Assembly (NCBI RefSeq): GCF_000374165.1
Contig: NZ_KB893754.1
Coordinates: forward strand, 1-38,193
Reading direction: 5' to 3'
DNA from: Parafrankia elaeagni
Lineage (GTDB): Bacteria; Actinomycetota; Actinomycetes; Frankiales; Frankiaceae
DNA length: 38,193 nucleotides
The position numbers and the translations under genes were made by a program. The notes below the pieces were generated by a model that ran no database searches, was not told the DNA's origin, and saw only the letters and a program-made list of their open reading frames with translations. This document shows, piece after piece, positions 25,053 to 32,547 of this stretch. Position 1 is the first letter of the stretch. Every line of letters begins with the position of its first letter.

Positions 25053-25882
25053 GCTGGTCCTCGGAGGATCTCCGTGGCGAGGGCGGCCCGTACCAGCGCG
25101 GCCAGGGAGGTCATGGGCGCGTCACGGTGCAGGTCCGGGAGGCGGGTGGCCAGCGGCCAGGACGCCAACCAGGCGGGAACGGGCAGCGCGGTCGGCGGGC
25201 CGTACTCACGCTGTGAGTCGGCGGTGACGCTGAGGGGGTGTTCGGTGTCGCCGTCGCGTACAACGACGAGGCCGGGAGCGGCGGCCCGCTGGTATTTGGC
25301 GTCGTCCAGGCGGGGGTATGCGTCGTCGGGGTCGAGGTGGATGTCGGTGTAGATGTTGAACACGGCTGCCGGGCCGTCGAGGACGTAGGTCAGGTGCCAG
25401 GCCCCGAACGGCACGACGGCGAGGTCCCCGGCCCGGGTGGTCACCTGGTGGGCGTAGCGGGAGCCGTCGGGCCGGTGCCCGGCTACCAGCATCAGGGTGG
25501 TGCCGCTCAGGGTCTGGAAGATTTCCAGCTGGGTGGGCGGGTTCCAGTGGCCGATGGACCGGTGGGGTTGCCCGTCGGGCAGTGTGCCGGGCTGGTAGAC
25601 GACGAGGTCGGCCCGCCAGCCGTGCCGGGTGGATGCGACGTCCCGGTACGCCTCGTACAGCAGCGGGTCCTCGCCGGCCTTCAGCGCCGTCTCGATCTGA
25701 CGGCGGTCGGCGAAGGCGGTGTGGGGGCGGCTGGCATCGGCGTCGCCGTACAGGAGGTGGGACAGGAATCGGCGGCTGGGCGGACCGGGGGCGGCGCCGA
25801 GGAGAGACGCGATACCGGCGGGGAGATCGTCCTCGGTCGTGGTGGCGGTGGTTGCGGGGCGTGGTACGGCAAAGGAGTCCAT
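25049..25882 (-). CDS. Cupin protein, phosphoglucose-isomerase type
   Basis: The protein has 277 residues from ATG 25882, with AGGAGA seven bases upstream, so it can initiate independently in the operon. A double-stranded beta-helix is marked by GHWNPPTQLEIFQTLSG (H112, E120) and VVPFGAWHLTYVLDG (H163), which align with the metal site of archaeal-type glucose-6-phosphate isomerase cupins. The second His of the usual HxH appears as Asn. It would interconvert aldose and ketose phosphates, or bind a sugar phosphate, and it sits with three other sugar-phosphate genes. It lies 43 bp after the HAD gene. Confidence 0.72.
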   Translation of the reverse strand: MDSFAVPRPATTATTTEDDLPAGIASLLGAAPGPPSRRFLSHLLYGDADASRPHTAFADRRQIETALKAGEDPLLYEAYRDVASTRHGWRADLVVYQPGTLPDGQPHRSIGHWNPPTQLEIFQTLSGTTLMLVAGHRPDGSRYAHQVTTRAGDLAVVPFGAWHLTYVLDGPAAVFNIYTDIHLDPDDAYPRLDDAKYQRAAAPGLVVVRDGDTEHPLSVTADSQREYGPPTALPVPAWLASWPLATRLPDLHRDAPMTSLAALVRAALATEILRGPA

Positions 25883-25925
25883 GCGTTGTCTCCTGTCCGA
25901 ACGTCGGTCAGGGCTAGTCCGCGGC

Positions 25926-26699
25926 TCACCGGCCGGCGTCGGCGGCCGACGCCTCAGGTACCGCGGTGGGCGTGGTCTGGGGGGCGAGTCGCTGGACCAG
26001 TACGGGAATGTCGACGAGCAGTGCGGCGTCGGGCGCCTCGGGTCGCGACGGCTTGTGCCCGGGGTTGAACCAGACCGCGCGGCAGCCCGCGTCGAGGGCG
26101 CCGCGGACGTCGGTGCGCCAGTCGTTGCCGACATGCACGACCTGGTCGATAGAGGTGCCGGTCTGCTCGGCGATGGCGTGGAACATCGCGGCCTGGGGTT
26201 TGGCCACGCCGAGTTCGCTGGAGAAGAACAGCCGGTCGAAATGGTCGGTGAGCCGGTGGCGGTCGAGGATCTGCCGGGTGACGGCTCCTGGGGTCGCCAG
26301 GGTGTTGGAGGCGAGGACAAGGCGGTAGCCGGCGGCGGACAGTGCGGCGAGGCAGGCGTGCGCGCCGGGGATCAGCTGGGGGCAGGCCCGCAGCACGGCG
26401 TGGGTGTGCGCGACCGTGAGTACCTGGACGAGGGCGTCGTCGGCGTCGATGCCGAGCCGGCGGACGATCGTGCGGACCTGCTCGGGGACCGGGATCTGCC
26501 GGCCGTGCTGTCGCTGCTCGTCGAGCAGCTCGGCGCGGACCGCTCGGACCGTGGTGTCCAGGTGCTCGGCGGGAAGGGTGTGGCCGAACGCGGTCAGGGC
26601 GAGGTGGAACTCGCGGACCCGCCAGGCGGCTTCGGCGTCCCGGTCGCCGTAGCTGATCAGCGTTCCCCACAGGTCCACGCTGACGACCGTGACGCTCAC
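25926..26699 (-). CDS. HAD-superfamily hydrolase
   Basis: The protein has 257 residues from GTG 26699, overlapping the epimerase-like stop as GTGA. Motif I is VDLWGTLISYG: nucleophile D9 is present, but the usual second Asp is Trp (DxWGT), as in some haloacid-dehalogenase-like members. Motif II is LVLASNTLA, motif III lies in GVAKPQAAMF and motif IV is HVGNDWRTDVRGA. The cap is helical. A phosphatase role on sugar or nucleotide phosphates is plausible from context, though loss of the acid/base Asp may change the chemistry. Confidence 0.83.
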   Translation of the reverse strand: MSVTVVSVDLWGTLISYGDRDAEAAWRVREFHLALTAFGHTLPAEHLDTTVRAVRAELLDEQRQHGRQIPVPEQVRTIVRRLGIDADDALVQVLTVAHTHAVLRACPQLIPGAHACLAALSAAGYRLVLASNTLATPGAVTRQILDRHRLTDHFDRLFFSSELGVAKPQAAMFHAIAEQTGTSIDQVVHVGNDWRTDVRGALDAGCRAVWFNPGHKPSRPEAPDAALLVDIPVLVQRLAPQTTPTAVPEASAADAGR

Positions 26700-27436
26700 C
26701 GCGGGCGCCTGGTTGTGGCCCGCGGCGGGACGTGCTGGTGCAGCCACCGGGTCGTGGCGGTCAGGTCGTCGCTGCCGAACAGCAGCGAGCCGGCGACCAC
26801 GCCGTCGGCACCGGCGTCGGCGAGGGGGCCGACGGTCGGCTCGCGGATGCCGCCGTCGGCGAGGATCTTCACGGCATGGTCGCGGCCGGTCTCGTGCAGG
26901 AGACCGCGCAGGGTTCGGAGGCGGTCGAGCGCGGCCGGGGCAAGTCCGGTGCCTCGGGTGCCGATCGGGGTGCCGACGAGGACGACGACGTCGACCGCGT
27001 CGAGGAAGGGGCGGACGGCCGTGACGGGGGTGTCGAGGGTGAGTGCCAGGCCGGCGGCTTTCCCGTGCTGGCGGATCGTGTCGAGGGCCGGGTAGACGTC
27101 GTCGCCGGTTTCGACGTGGACGGTGATGAGGTCGGCGCCGGCCTGCGCGAACAGGGCGGCGAGCAGGGCGGGCCGGCGGACCATGAGGTGGGCGTGGAAG
27201 GGGACGGTCGTCAGCGGGCGCAGCGCGGCGAGCAGGTCCGGGAAGAACAGCAGGTCGGGCACGAACTGGCTGTCGCCGACGTCGAAGTGGAACAGGTCTG
27301 CCACGGGCGAGGCGCGCTCGATCTCGGCGCGCAGGCACGCCAGGTCCGCCGACCAGACGGAGACGTCGACCAGCAGCCGCCCGTCCGGCAGGCCAGCCAG
27401 CGGCTGACGCGACGAGGCCGTGCGGGTGCCGCTCAT
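26696..27436 (-). CDS. Ribulose-phosphate 3-epimerase-like protein
   Basis: The protein has 246 residues from ATG 27436, overlapping the TIM-barrel gene as ATGA. The RPE signatures are present but divergent: FHFDVGDSQFVPD replaces the usual HxDVMDGxFVPN, FHAHLMVRRP carries the second His, and KILADGGI gives the second catalytic Asp. The metal ligands H50, D52, H83 and D194 are conserved. It is probably an epimerase of a pentulose or hexulose 5/6-phosphate other than housekeeping Rpe. It works beside a TIM-barrel isomerase and a cupin isomerase, suggesting synthesis of a special sugar phosphate. Confidence 0.82.
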   Translation of the reverse strand: MSGTRTASSRQPLAGLPDGRLLVDVSVWSADLACLRAEIERASPVADLFHFDVGDSQFVPDLLFFPDLLAALRPLTTVPFHAHLMVRRPALLAALFAQAGADLITVHVETGDDVYPALDTIRQHGKAAGLALTLDTPVTAVRPFLDAVDVVVLVGTPIGTRGTGLAPAALDRLRTLRGLLHETGRDHAVKILADGGIREPTVGPLADAGADGVVAGSLLFGSDDLTATTRWLHQHVPPRATTRRPR

Positions 27437-28326
27437 CGGGCGAGCTGTTCTTTGCAGTGGGCGACCGAGCTGGCGATCGTCCGGCGGACCTGGTCGTCGT
27501 CGTCCTCGAACCGCGGGTAGACCTCCAGGAGCACCGGCACGTCGTCCAGTCCGGCGTCCCGCAGCGCCGCGCCGACCTCGGCGACGTCCACACGTCCCTG
27601 CGGGTGGGGCCAGCCCCAGTGCGGGTCGCCCAGACCGTCGGTGTTGTCGAGGTGCACCAGCCGGATTGCCGGGCCCAGCGGGCTGATCCAGTCCGCCGGT
27701 GTGCTGTCCGGGCCGTACAGCGGCTGGTAGAGGGTGTGACCGATGTCGAGCGTCAGGCCGACCGGCACCTCGGTGCGTCCGGCCAGGTCGCGTATCAGCT
27801 GTTCGGCCTGGCTGACCGTGGCCGGGATCTCGCGGGCGATCGGCGTCGGTTCGACGAGGAACTCGGCGAGACCGACGGCCGCGGCGTGGTCGGCGACGAA
27901 CACCAGCGAGTCGAGTAGATCGGCGTAGCGCCGTGCCCGGCTGTCGGGGTCGGCGGCGTCCTGGATGCTCAAGGTGCCCAGCGGTCCCCCGACAGCATGG
28001 GCGCCGAGCAGCGCGGTCACGTCGCAGGCCCGCCGCCACCAGGTCAGCGCGACCGCCCGCGCCTGCGGGTCGGGATCGAGCAGCCCGGCGGGTAGGTAGT
28101 GTGCCAGGCCGACGTAGGCGCTGTGGATGGTGAGATCCCACGCGGTGGCGGCGTCGGCGATGCGGCGGGTGACCTTGTCGCGTTCCCGCTCCGGCCACCA
28201 CGGGTCGAGCAGGTCGAAGGTGACCTGCACCGTGTCCAAGCCCAGGTCGGCGCGGACGAACTCGGCCCACCGCTGCGGTTCCAGGTCGCGTTTGACGGCG
28301 AAGCACAGGTTGATACCGAGGTTCAT
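27433..28326 (-). CDS. Sugar phosphate isomerase/epimerase (xylose-isomerase-like TIM barrel)
   Basis: The protein has 297 residues from ATG 28326, overlapping the deoxyribosyltransferase-like stop as ATGA. The fold is AP_endonuclease_2/hydroxypyruvate-isomerase type: MNLGINLCFAV at the first strand, LTIHSAYVGL, FLVEPTPI (metal Glu), LTLDIGHTLYQ (Asp/His), RLVHLDNTDG and VLLEVYPR (C-terminal Glu). These place a divalent metal at the barrel mouth. Family members isomerise ketoses, inososes or hydroxypyruvate. It is a cytoplasmic enzyme, and its operon position suggests it prepares or remodels the sugar unit for the pathway. Confidence 0.83.
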   Translation of the reverse strand: MNLGINLCFAVKRDLEPQRWAEFVRADLGLDTVQVTFDLLDPWWPERERDKVTRRIADAATAWDLTIHSAYVGLAHYLPAGLLDPDPQARAVALTWWRRACDVTALLGAHAVGGPLGTLSIQDAADPDSRARRYADLLDSLVFVADHAAAVGLAEFLVEPTPIAREIPATVSQAEQLIRDLAGRTEVPVGLTLDIGHTLYQPLYGPDSTPADWISPLGPAIRLVHLDNTDGLGDPHWGWPHPQGRVDVAEVGAALRDAGLDDVPVLLEVYPRFEDDDDQVRRTIASSVAHCKEQLAR

Positions 28327-28841
28327 GCGGGCTGGCCTCCTGCGGTCGGTGTGCGGGGCTCGGAGTCCGCGGGACCCGAGCCGTCCGCGGTGGTATTCGG
28401 CCGCCGGCCATGCAGGTGCGCGGCCAGCGTGGCGGTGAGCTCGTCGAGAGAGCGACTGATGCCACCACCCAGCGCGTAGTCGATCATCAGGTTGTTCGAG
28501 TCGGTACCGCCGAAGCGGCGGGAGTCGGTCTGCAACCCGAAACAGGTCTTGCCGGCGGCATACGCGAGGCCGAGCTCGAAGCAGGCGCCCTCGTCGGGCA
28601 CCCGGCCGTCCAGGATGAGCACGAACAGCTCGCAGCCGCCGACGGCCGTGCAGTCGGCGGTGAACAGCCGGGCCCGGACGGTGTGCTCGTCGGCGCCGGC
28701 GCGGATCAGCGGCGCGGCTTCGCCGGCGTCCCGCTGCGGCAGGTAGGTGTCGAGCCCGAGGTCCCGCAGCACACGGTCGACGGTCAGGTTGAACTCTTTC
28801 TCCGCCTGGCTGAACAGCGGCGCGGCGATGTAGATCCTCAC
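28323..28841 (-). CDS. Nucleoside 2-deoxyribosyltransferase-like enzyme
   Basis: The protein has 172 residues from GTG 28841, overlapping queC by GTGA. MRIYIAAPLFSQAEKEFN is the typical N-terminus of the PF05014 family, and DEGACFELGLAYAAGK contains the nucleophilic Glu (E89) that attacks the glycosidic carbon. It is a Rossmann-like fold that oligomerises. The family swaps nucleobases on deoxyribonucleosides or hydrolyses nucleotide N-glycosidic bonds. Coupling to QueC makes exchange of a nucleobase for preQ0, or release of a base, an attractive hypothesis. The C-terminal 40 residues are a disordered Pro/Gly/Thr tail. Confidence 0.85.
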   Translation of the reverse strand: MRIYIAAPLFSQAEKEFNLTVDRVLRDLGLDTYLPQRDAGEAAPLIRAGADEHTVRARLFTADCTAVGGCELFVLILDGRVPDEGACFELGLAYAAGKTCFGLQTDSRRFGGTDSNNLMIDYALGGGISRSLDELTATLAAHLHGRRPNTTADGSGPADSEPRTPTAGGQPA

Positions 28842-29572
28842 CGCCGACCGTCCTTCGCCGCGGCCGGGTGGGCGGGCGGCGGGGGGACGAAGCCGACGGC
28901 GTCGAGAGCGGCGAAGAACTCCTCGGCCCGATGGTCCGGGTAGGTGCCGTCCCGCATCGCGGAGACGTAGTAGTCGGCGACCCGCGCCCAGGTCCACGGG
29001 TCGGTCTCGAACGGCGCGTCGACGCCGTTGTTGACCAGGGAGATCCAGCGGCGCAGGCAGCTGGAGCACTGCCCACAGTGCACCGCCAGGCTGTCGGTGC
29101 GCGAGCAGGAGAACGTCAGCAGCAGGTCGCCGGCCGGCAGGCCCTGGCCCAGGTACCAGGCGACGATCTCCGTCTTGGTCATCTGCCAGAACGGGCTGTC
29201 AAGCCAGACCGGTCGCCCCGACAGATCTGTGATCATCTGGCTGATCCGGCGAAACGCCTGGGGGCTCTTATCCGCGGTCGCGTCACCCTTGACCCCGACG
29301 CACCAGATCCGCTCGGCCCGGTTCGCGGCCAGCATCGCGAGGTAGACGTTGCGCAGCGGGATGATCGCGTCGTCGGCTTCCCACCGCGACAGGTCGAGTT
29401 CCCGACTGACACTCACCTCGACGCCGCACCGGTCGACCAGCGCCGTGATCGCGGCCCGTTCCTGGTCGCGGTAGCGGTGGCCGAGGTCGAAGTACAGCGC
29501 CGGAGGTTTGTCGAGATAGTGCCAGGCCGGGAACGAGTCGAGCCCGGCGGAGAACAGCAGCACATCAGACAC
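28838..29572 (-). CDS. queC: QueC-like 7-cyano-7-deazaguanine synthase
   Basis: The protein has 244 residues from GTG 29572, with GGGAGGAG upstream. The PP-loop ATPase signature is SAGLDS (residues 8-13, usual SGGLDS), followed by LGHRYRDQERAA and VGVKGDATADKSPQAF. The zinc site has four cysteines, C156, C166, C169 and C172 (CSRTD... HCGQCSSC). QueC converts 7-carboxy-7-deazaguanine to preQ0 with ammonia and ATP. This protein is compact and divergent, closer in style to phage and accessory QueC-like proteins than to the housekeeping enzyme, so an amide or conjugation variant is possible. Confidence 0.85.
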   Translation of the reverse strand: MSDVLLFSAGLDSFPAWHYLDKPPALYFDLGHRYRDQERAAITALVDRCGVEVSVSRELDLSRWEADDAIIPLRNVYLAMLAANRAERIWCVGVKGDATADKSPQAFRRISQMITDLSGRPVWLDSPFWQMTKTEIVAWYLGQGLPAGDLLLTFSCSRTDSLAVHCGQCSSCLRRWISLVNNGVDAPFETDPWTWARVADYYVSAMRDGTYPDHRAEEFFAALDAVGFVPPPPAHPAAAKDGRR

Positions 29573-30338
29573 CGGGATCTCCTCCCACGGTGGAAACACC
29601 GAGCAAGGCCAGCAGGTCCTGTTCGATCTCGTCGGCGACGTCGTCGGCCTCACGCAGGTCGACGACGACGGGGACCACCACGTCGGGGAAGGCGGCGACC
29701 ACATGCCGGTAGGCGGCGTCGAACCGCGGCAGGAACAGCAGCCGCTCCACCGAGCCCGGCACACCGCCGCCGCGCCCGCGCAAGATCGCCCGTTCCCGCG
29801 CCAGCGGCCACGGGACGTCCAGGAAGTACGCCCGGTCCGGGACACAGAACCACGGGGCGACACACCCCCGGAGCTGATCCAGCAGCGCGCTGCCGGTGAC
29901 ATCAGGGCGCGTTTCGCTGAGGATCGCCAGGCAGTAGGCGAGCTTGGAGTAGACGCCGTGGTCGACCACCACGACGTCGTGCGCCTCCAGCGCCGGCCGG
30001 TAGAAGTGGTTGTGGTGCCACGCCTCCCGACACAGCCGCGCGAACACGTCGACCGTGGCGTGATGAGGGTGACGGAACCCGCCGGTGCCCGTCCTGGCCC
30101 GCAGCGGCTCACGTTCCAACCAGCGCGACAGCCGACCCACCACGCCCGGCAGCGGCCCGTAGTGCACCACCTCGACGTCGAACCCCTGCCCTGCCAGGCG
30201 GCGGCCGAGCTGCCCGGCCATGGTCGTCTTTCCCGCCCCCCACAGCCCCTCGACCGTGACGAGCACACCGCTGCGCGGGCGCAGGCGACCAGCGGTGGAC
30301 CCGGCCGTGATGAGGGAGCTGGGATGGTCAGCGGCCAC
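29565..30338 (-). CDS. Thymidylate-kinase-like P-loop kinase
   Basis: The protein has 257 residues from GTG 30338, preceded by GGGGGA and overlapping the queE stop by 11 bp; GTG 30266 is an alternative start. Walker A is GLWGAGKTT (about residues 31-39). VVVDHGVYSKLAYCLAI takes the place of the dNMP-kinase D-R motif. A lid with several Arg (LARERAILRGRGGG) follows. The enzyme lies between QueE and QueC in the operon, which is unusual for preQ0 synthesis. It may phosphorylate the deazapurine nucleoside or nucleotide made by the pathway. Confidence 0.8.
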   Translation of the reverse strand: MAADHPSSLITAGSTAGRLRPRSGVLVTVEGLWGAGKTTMAGQLGRRLAGQGFDVEVVHYGPLPGVVGRLSRWLEREPLRARTGTGGFRHPHHATVDVFARLCREAWHHNHFYRPALEAHDVVVVDHGVYSKLAYCLAILSETRPDVTGSALLDQLRGCVAPWFCVPDRAYFLDVPWPLARERAILRGRGGGVPGSVERLLFLPRFDAAYRHVVAAFPDVVVPVVVDLREADDVADEIEQDLLALLGVSTVGGDPGV

Positions 30339-31044
30339 GAGCGTTCCCCCACAGCAGCACGTGCAGACGCGGCGAGAGGTTCCAACCCCGTTCCAGGGCG
30401 ATCTCGGCCAGGCGCCGCATACCGGCCAGCACGCTCGGCTCGTCGCTGCCTTCCGGCATCACCCACACCGGAGACAGGCCGAAACGACCCTCCAGCTCCG
30501 CCATCTCGTCGATCTCCCCGTCCCTGGCGACCACGAACTTGAACACGGCCTTGCCGCAGCCTGCGAACGCCGTCAACGCCGCCGGGACGATCCGTCGGCC
30601 TGCGGCCACCCGCGAGCCCGACAGCTTCGGCGAGACGGTGAACCGGTCGATGGCCTCGACCATCTCTGTCGTCGGCGCCACGGTGCCGTTCGTCTCGATC
30701 TCCACTTGCCGTCCCGCCTGTGCGAGCGCGGCGACCAGCGGAAACAGGGCGGACTGTTGCAGCAGCGGCTCCCCGCCGGTCACGACCACTCGGGTCACCG
30801 GCGAGTCCAGCGCCCAGCCGAGCAGCGTGCGCTGGCTCAGCCGCTGGCTGTGTGCGTCCACGTCGAACCGGTTCCTGTCCCACGTATACGGCTCGTCGCA
30901 CCACGCACAGGACAGGTTGCACGCCGAGAGCCGCAGGAACAGCGCCTGCTGGCCGGCCGTCGGCCCCTCACCCTGAAACGTCGGACCGAACCGCTCCACG
31001 ACCACAAGTCCACGCGGCGGCGTACCGGGGGAGGCCGGGATCAC
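30328..31044 (-). CDS. queE: QueE, 7-carboxy-7-deazaguanine synthase (radical SAM)
   Basis: The protein has 238 residues from GTG 31044, overlapping the queD stop as GTGA. The motif FGPTFQGEGPTAG is diagnostic of QueE. The 4Fe-4S motif is CNLSCAWC (C42, C46, C49), followed by DEPYTWD and VVTGGEPLLQQ. KLSGSRVAAGRRI lies where family members bind substrate. QueE contracts 6-carboxy-5,6,7,8-tetrahydropterin to 7-carboxy-7-deazaguanine using SAM and Mg2+. It is the second gene of the operon, immediately after the enzyme that makes its substrate. Confidence 0.93.
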   Translation of the reverse strand: MIPASPGTPPRGLVVVERFGPTFQGEGPTAGQQALFLRLSACNLSCAWCDEPYTWDRNRFDVDAHSQRLSQRTLLGWALDSPVTRVVVTGGEPLLQQSALFPLVAALAQAGRQVEIETNGTVAPTTEMVEAIDRFTVSPKLSGSRVAAGRRIVPAALTAFAGCGKAVFKFVVARDGEIDEMAELEGRFGLSPVWVMPEGSDEPSVLAGMRRLAEIALERGWNLSPRLHVLLWGNARGR

Positions 31045-31463
31045 CGGGACTCCCCGAGCAGGTACTCGGCCCAGCTCCTCGGCGTCTCCGACACCCGCAC
31101 CGCCACGAGCCGGCCATGCACCCCGGGTTCCACCTCGGCCCGGAACCACCGCGCCAGATGCTGCGCGAGCGCCTCGCTGGTCGGCTCGACGTCCAGCACC
31201 TCGTTCAGGTCACGGTGGTCGAACGACTCGGCGAGATAACGACCGGCCACGGCGAGATCACCAAAGTCGGTGACGAACCCCGGCCCGGCCAGCTCCGAGG
31301 CTTCCAGCACGAACTCGACCGTGTACGTGTGGCCATGAACGCGGGAGCACTTGTGGTCGGTAGGCAGGCTCGGTAGGTGGTGCGCGGCATCGAAGGTGAA
31401 CCGTTTCCCAATCCGAAAGGTCGCCGCACCGGATATCCGACTTTCGATCACTGTGCGCTCCAT
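31041..31463 (-). CDS. queD: QueD, 6-carboxytetrahydropterin synthase
   Basis: The protein has 140 residues from ATG 31463. It has a PTPS/QueD fold with FTFDAAHHLP (zinc His 28/29), HKCSRVHGHTY (catalytic C39; zinc H43, H45), VTDFGDL, FDHRDLNEVL (catalytic H83) and PTSEALA (substrate Glu E97). The Cys spacing CxxxHGH fits QueD rather than mammalian PTPS. It converts 7,8-dihydroneopterin triphosphate to 6-carboxytetrahydropterin. It is the first gene of the 12-gene minus-strand operon, so the promoter must lie in the 617-bp region to its right. Confidence 0.93.
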   Translation of the reverse strand: MERTVIESRISGAATFRIGKRFTFDAAHHLPSLPTDHKCSRVHGHTYTVEFVLEASELAGPGFVTDFGDLAVAGRYLAESFDHRDLNEVLDVEPTSEALAQHLARWFRAEVEPGVHGRLVAVRVSETPRSWAEYLLGESR

Positions 31464-32080
31464 CCTCGCCCTCCAAGAATCCCGGCCGCGACACGGCCGT
31501 GCCGCGGGCCAGCACTATCCGAGTGGAGAACTACCGCCGCGTGCGTCAGCTGCTCCACCGCCGGAACCACAGGAAGACCAGCATGGCGATGCACGCCTGC
31601 CTCGGTCATTCCCTGGGTTACGAAGAAGTCGTTCCCCGCTCTGCGAGCGCCTGACCAGGCAGAATGGCAAGTCGGCGGTCGATGACTTCGCGGCAAGCGG
31701 TGACGATGCAGGCGTCGCTACCGCAGGGGCTGCGGCACACCAGGTGCGACAACACGCAGCGCGGCTGCGTCCTCTGGGCCCGACGGATCGGAATCCTTGT
31801 TTCCGCTCCTGCTCGCCGGCGTCGATGCGGCAGCGGCAAGCATTGGAATGATGGCATCCTGGAGAGCGACTGGAGATCGATAATCGAAATTGGTAAGATT
31901 CGCGCGCGCCCAGATCGAATGCTGCGTGAGGCTAGTCGGATGACTCGACTGGCGACGGTTTACTTCGCGTAAGAGCGGGTCGATGGCCTGATTTCATCAG
32001 AAGAATTCAGGGGACGCTCAATGAATGCGAGAACCTCATTCTCGGCAATGCCGGTCGCCAAGGCACGATCCTGGCAGGTG
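31464..32080. other. 617-bp region upstream of the que operon, no convincing gene
   Basis: This region must contain the promoter of the minus-strand que operon. Open frames on both strands are short, and their translations match no family I recognise. The part from 31850 to 31980 is clearly less GC-rich than the rest of the window (AGATCGATAATCGAAATTGG). I looked for a preQ1-type riboswitch upstream of queD and saw no convincing aptamer. It could hold decayed gene remnants. Confidence 0.45.
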
Positions 32081-32395
32081 TCAGAGCGGTTCCGTGCTGT
32101 GGGCTTTGGCGATGGCGTTGATGCGCCGCGCGAGATCGAAGTCGGCCGCAGTGAGCCGGTGCCCGGCGTCGTGGGTGGTGATCCCGAATCGGATGCTGTC
32201 CCAGCGCAGGTCGATGTCCGCGTGATGGCTGATGAGCCGCTCGATGTCGGCGACGTGCACGATCAGGGCGACTCTGCGGTGGTAGCGGACGCGGAAAATT
32301 TTTGGTGATCTCCTGGCCGACGCGGGCCCAGCCGGGTGCTCGCACAGCCGGACCTCGATCTCGTCATCGGCCAGGGTCGCCGGAACATCCGGCAC
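32081..32395 (-). CDS. Pterin-4a-carbinolamine dehydratase, with compensated double frameshift
   Basis: The protein has 104 residues from GTG 32395, with AAGGAG eight bases upstream. LADDEIEVRLCEHP at the start and LISHHADIDLRWDSIRF, HRLTAADFDLARRI at the end are those of a PCD (catalytic HH pair intact). Between them the frame reads AGPASARRSPKIF, whereas the next frame reads GWARVGQEITKNF, the expected family sequence. One base is missing near 32333 and one extra T sits near 32298, so about 14 residues are scrambled and the frame is then restored. The enzyme may be crippled or the gene decaying. Confidence 0.72.
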   Translation of the reverse strand: MPDVPATLADDEIEVRLCEHPAGPASARRSPKIFRVRYHRRVALIVHVADIERLISHHADIDLRWDSIRFGITTHDAGHRLTAADFDLARRINAIAKAHSTEPL

Positions 32396-32407
32396 GTCGG
32401 GTCTCCT

Positions 32408-32547
32408 TCAGAGCCCGAAGATCTCGTCGAGGTCGCGGCCGACGGCCATCCCTTCCAGAGCCGTGCAGCTTCCCGCAGGCGGGGACCATCGCACGCTCGA
32501 CCTGTCGTATGTCAGGCCAGCAACTCCGCTCCGGCATGGCCTGTTCT
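32408..32547 (-). pseudogene. Possible C-terminal remnant of an unidentified gene
   Basis: In the gap between the two PCD genes one minus frame ends CTALEGMAVGRDLDEIFGL and stops at 32408, immediately before the ribosome site of the downstream PCD gene. That position and the protein-like composition suggest the tail of a former operon gene whose 5' part is lost. I cannot name the family. Confidence 0.3.

Noticed and set aside
22428-31463. A dpd-type DNA modification island or a type IV CBASS/Qat defence locus
   Set aside because: A QueC-like gene is present, but there is no DpdA/TGT, CD-NTase, effector nuclease or QatA/B/D homologue that I can recognise in the window.
31464-31620. PreQ1 riboswitch upstream of queD
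   Set aside because: I looked for a compact aptamer with an A-rich tail and pseudoknot partner near the ribosome site. The region is GC-rich and gives no convincing match.
31448-31972. Small overlapping frames in the region right of queD
   Set aside because: Translations such as NDFFVTQGMTEAGVHRHAG look superficially protein-like, but they lack ribosome sites and recognisable families, and they overlap each other on both strands.
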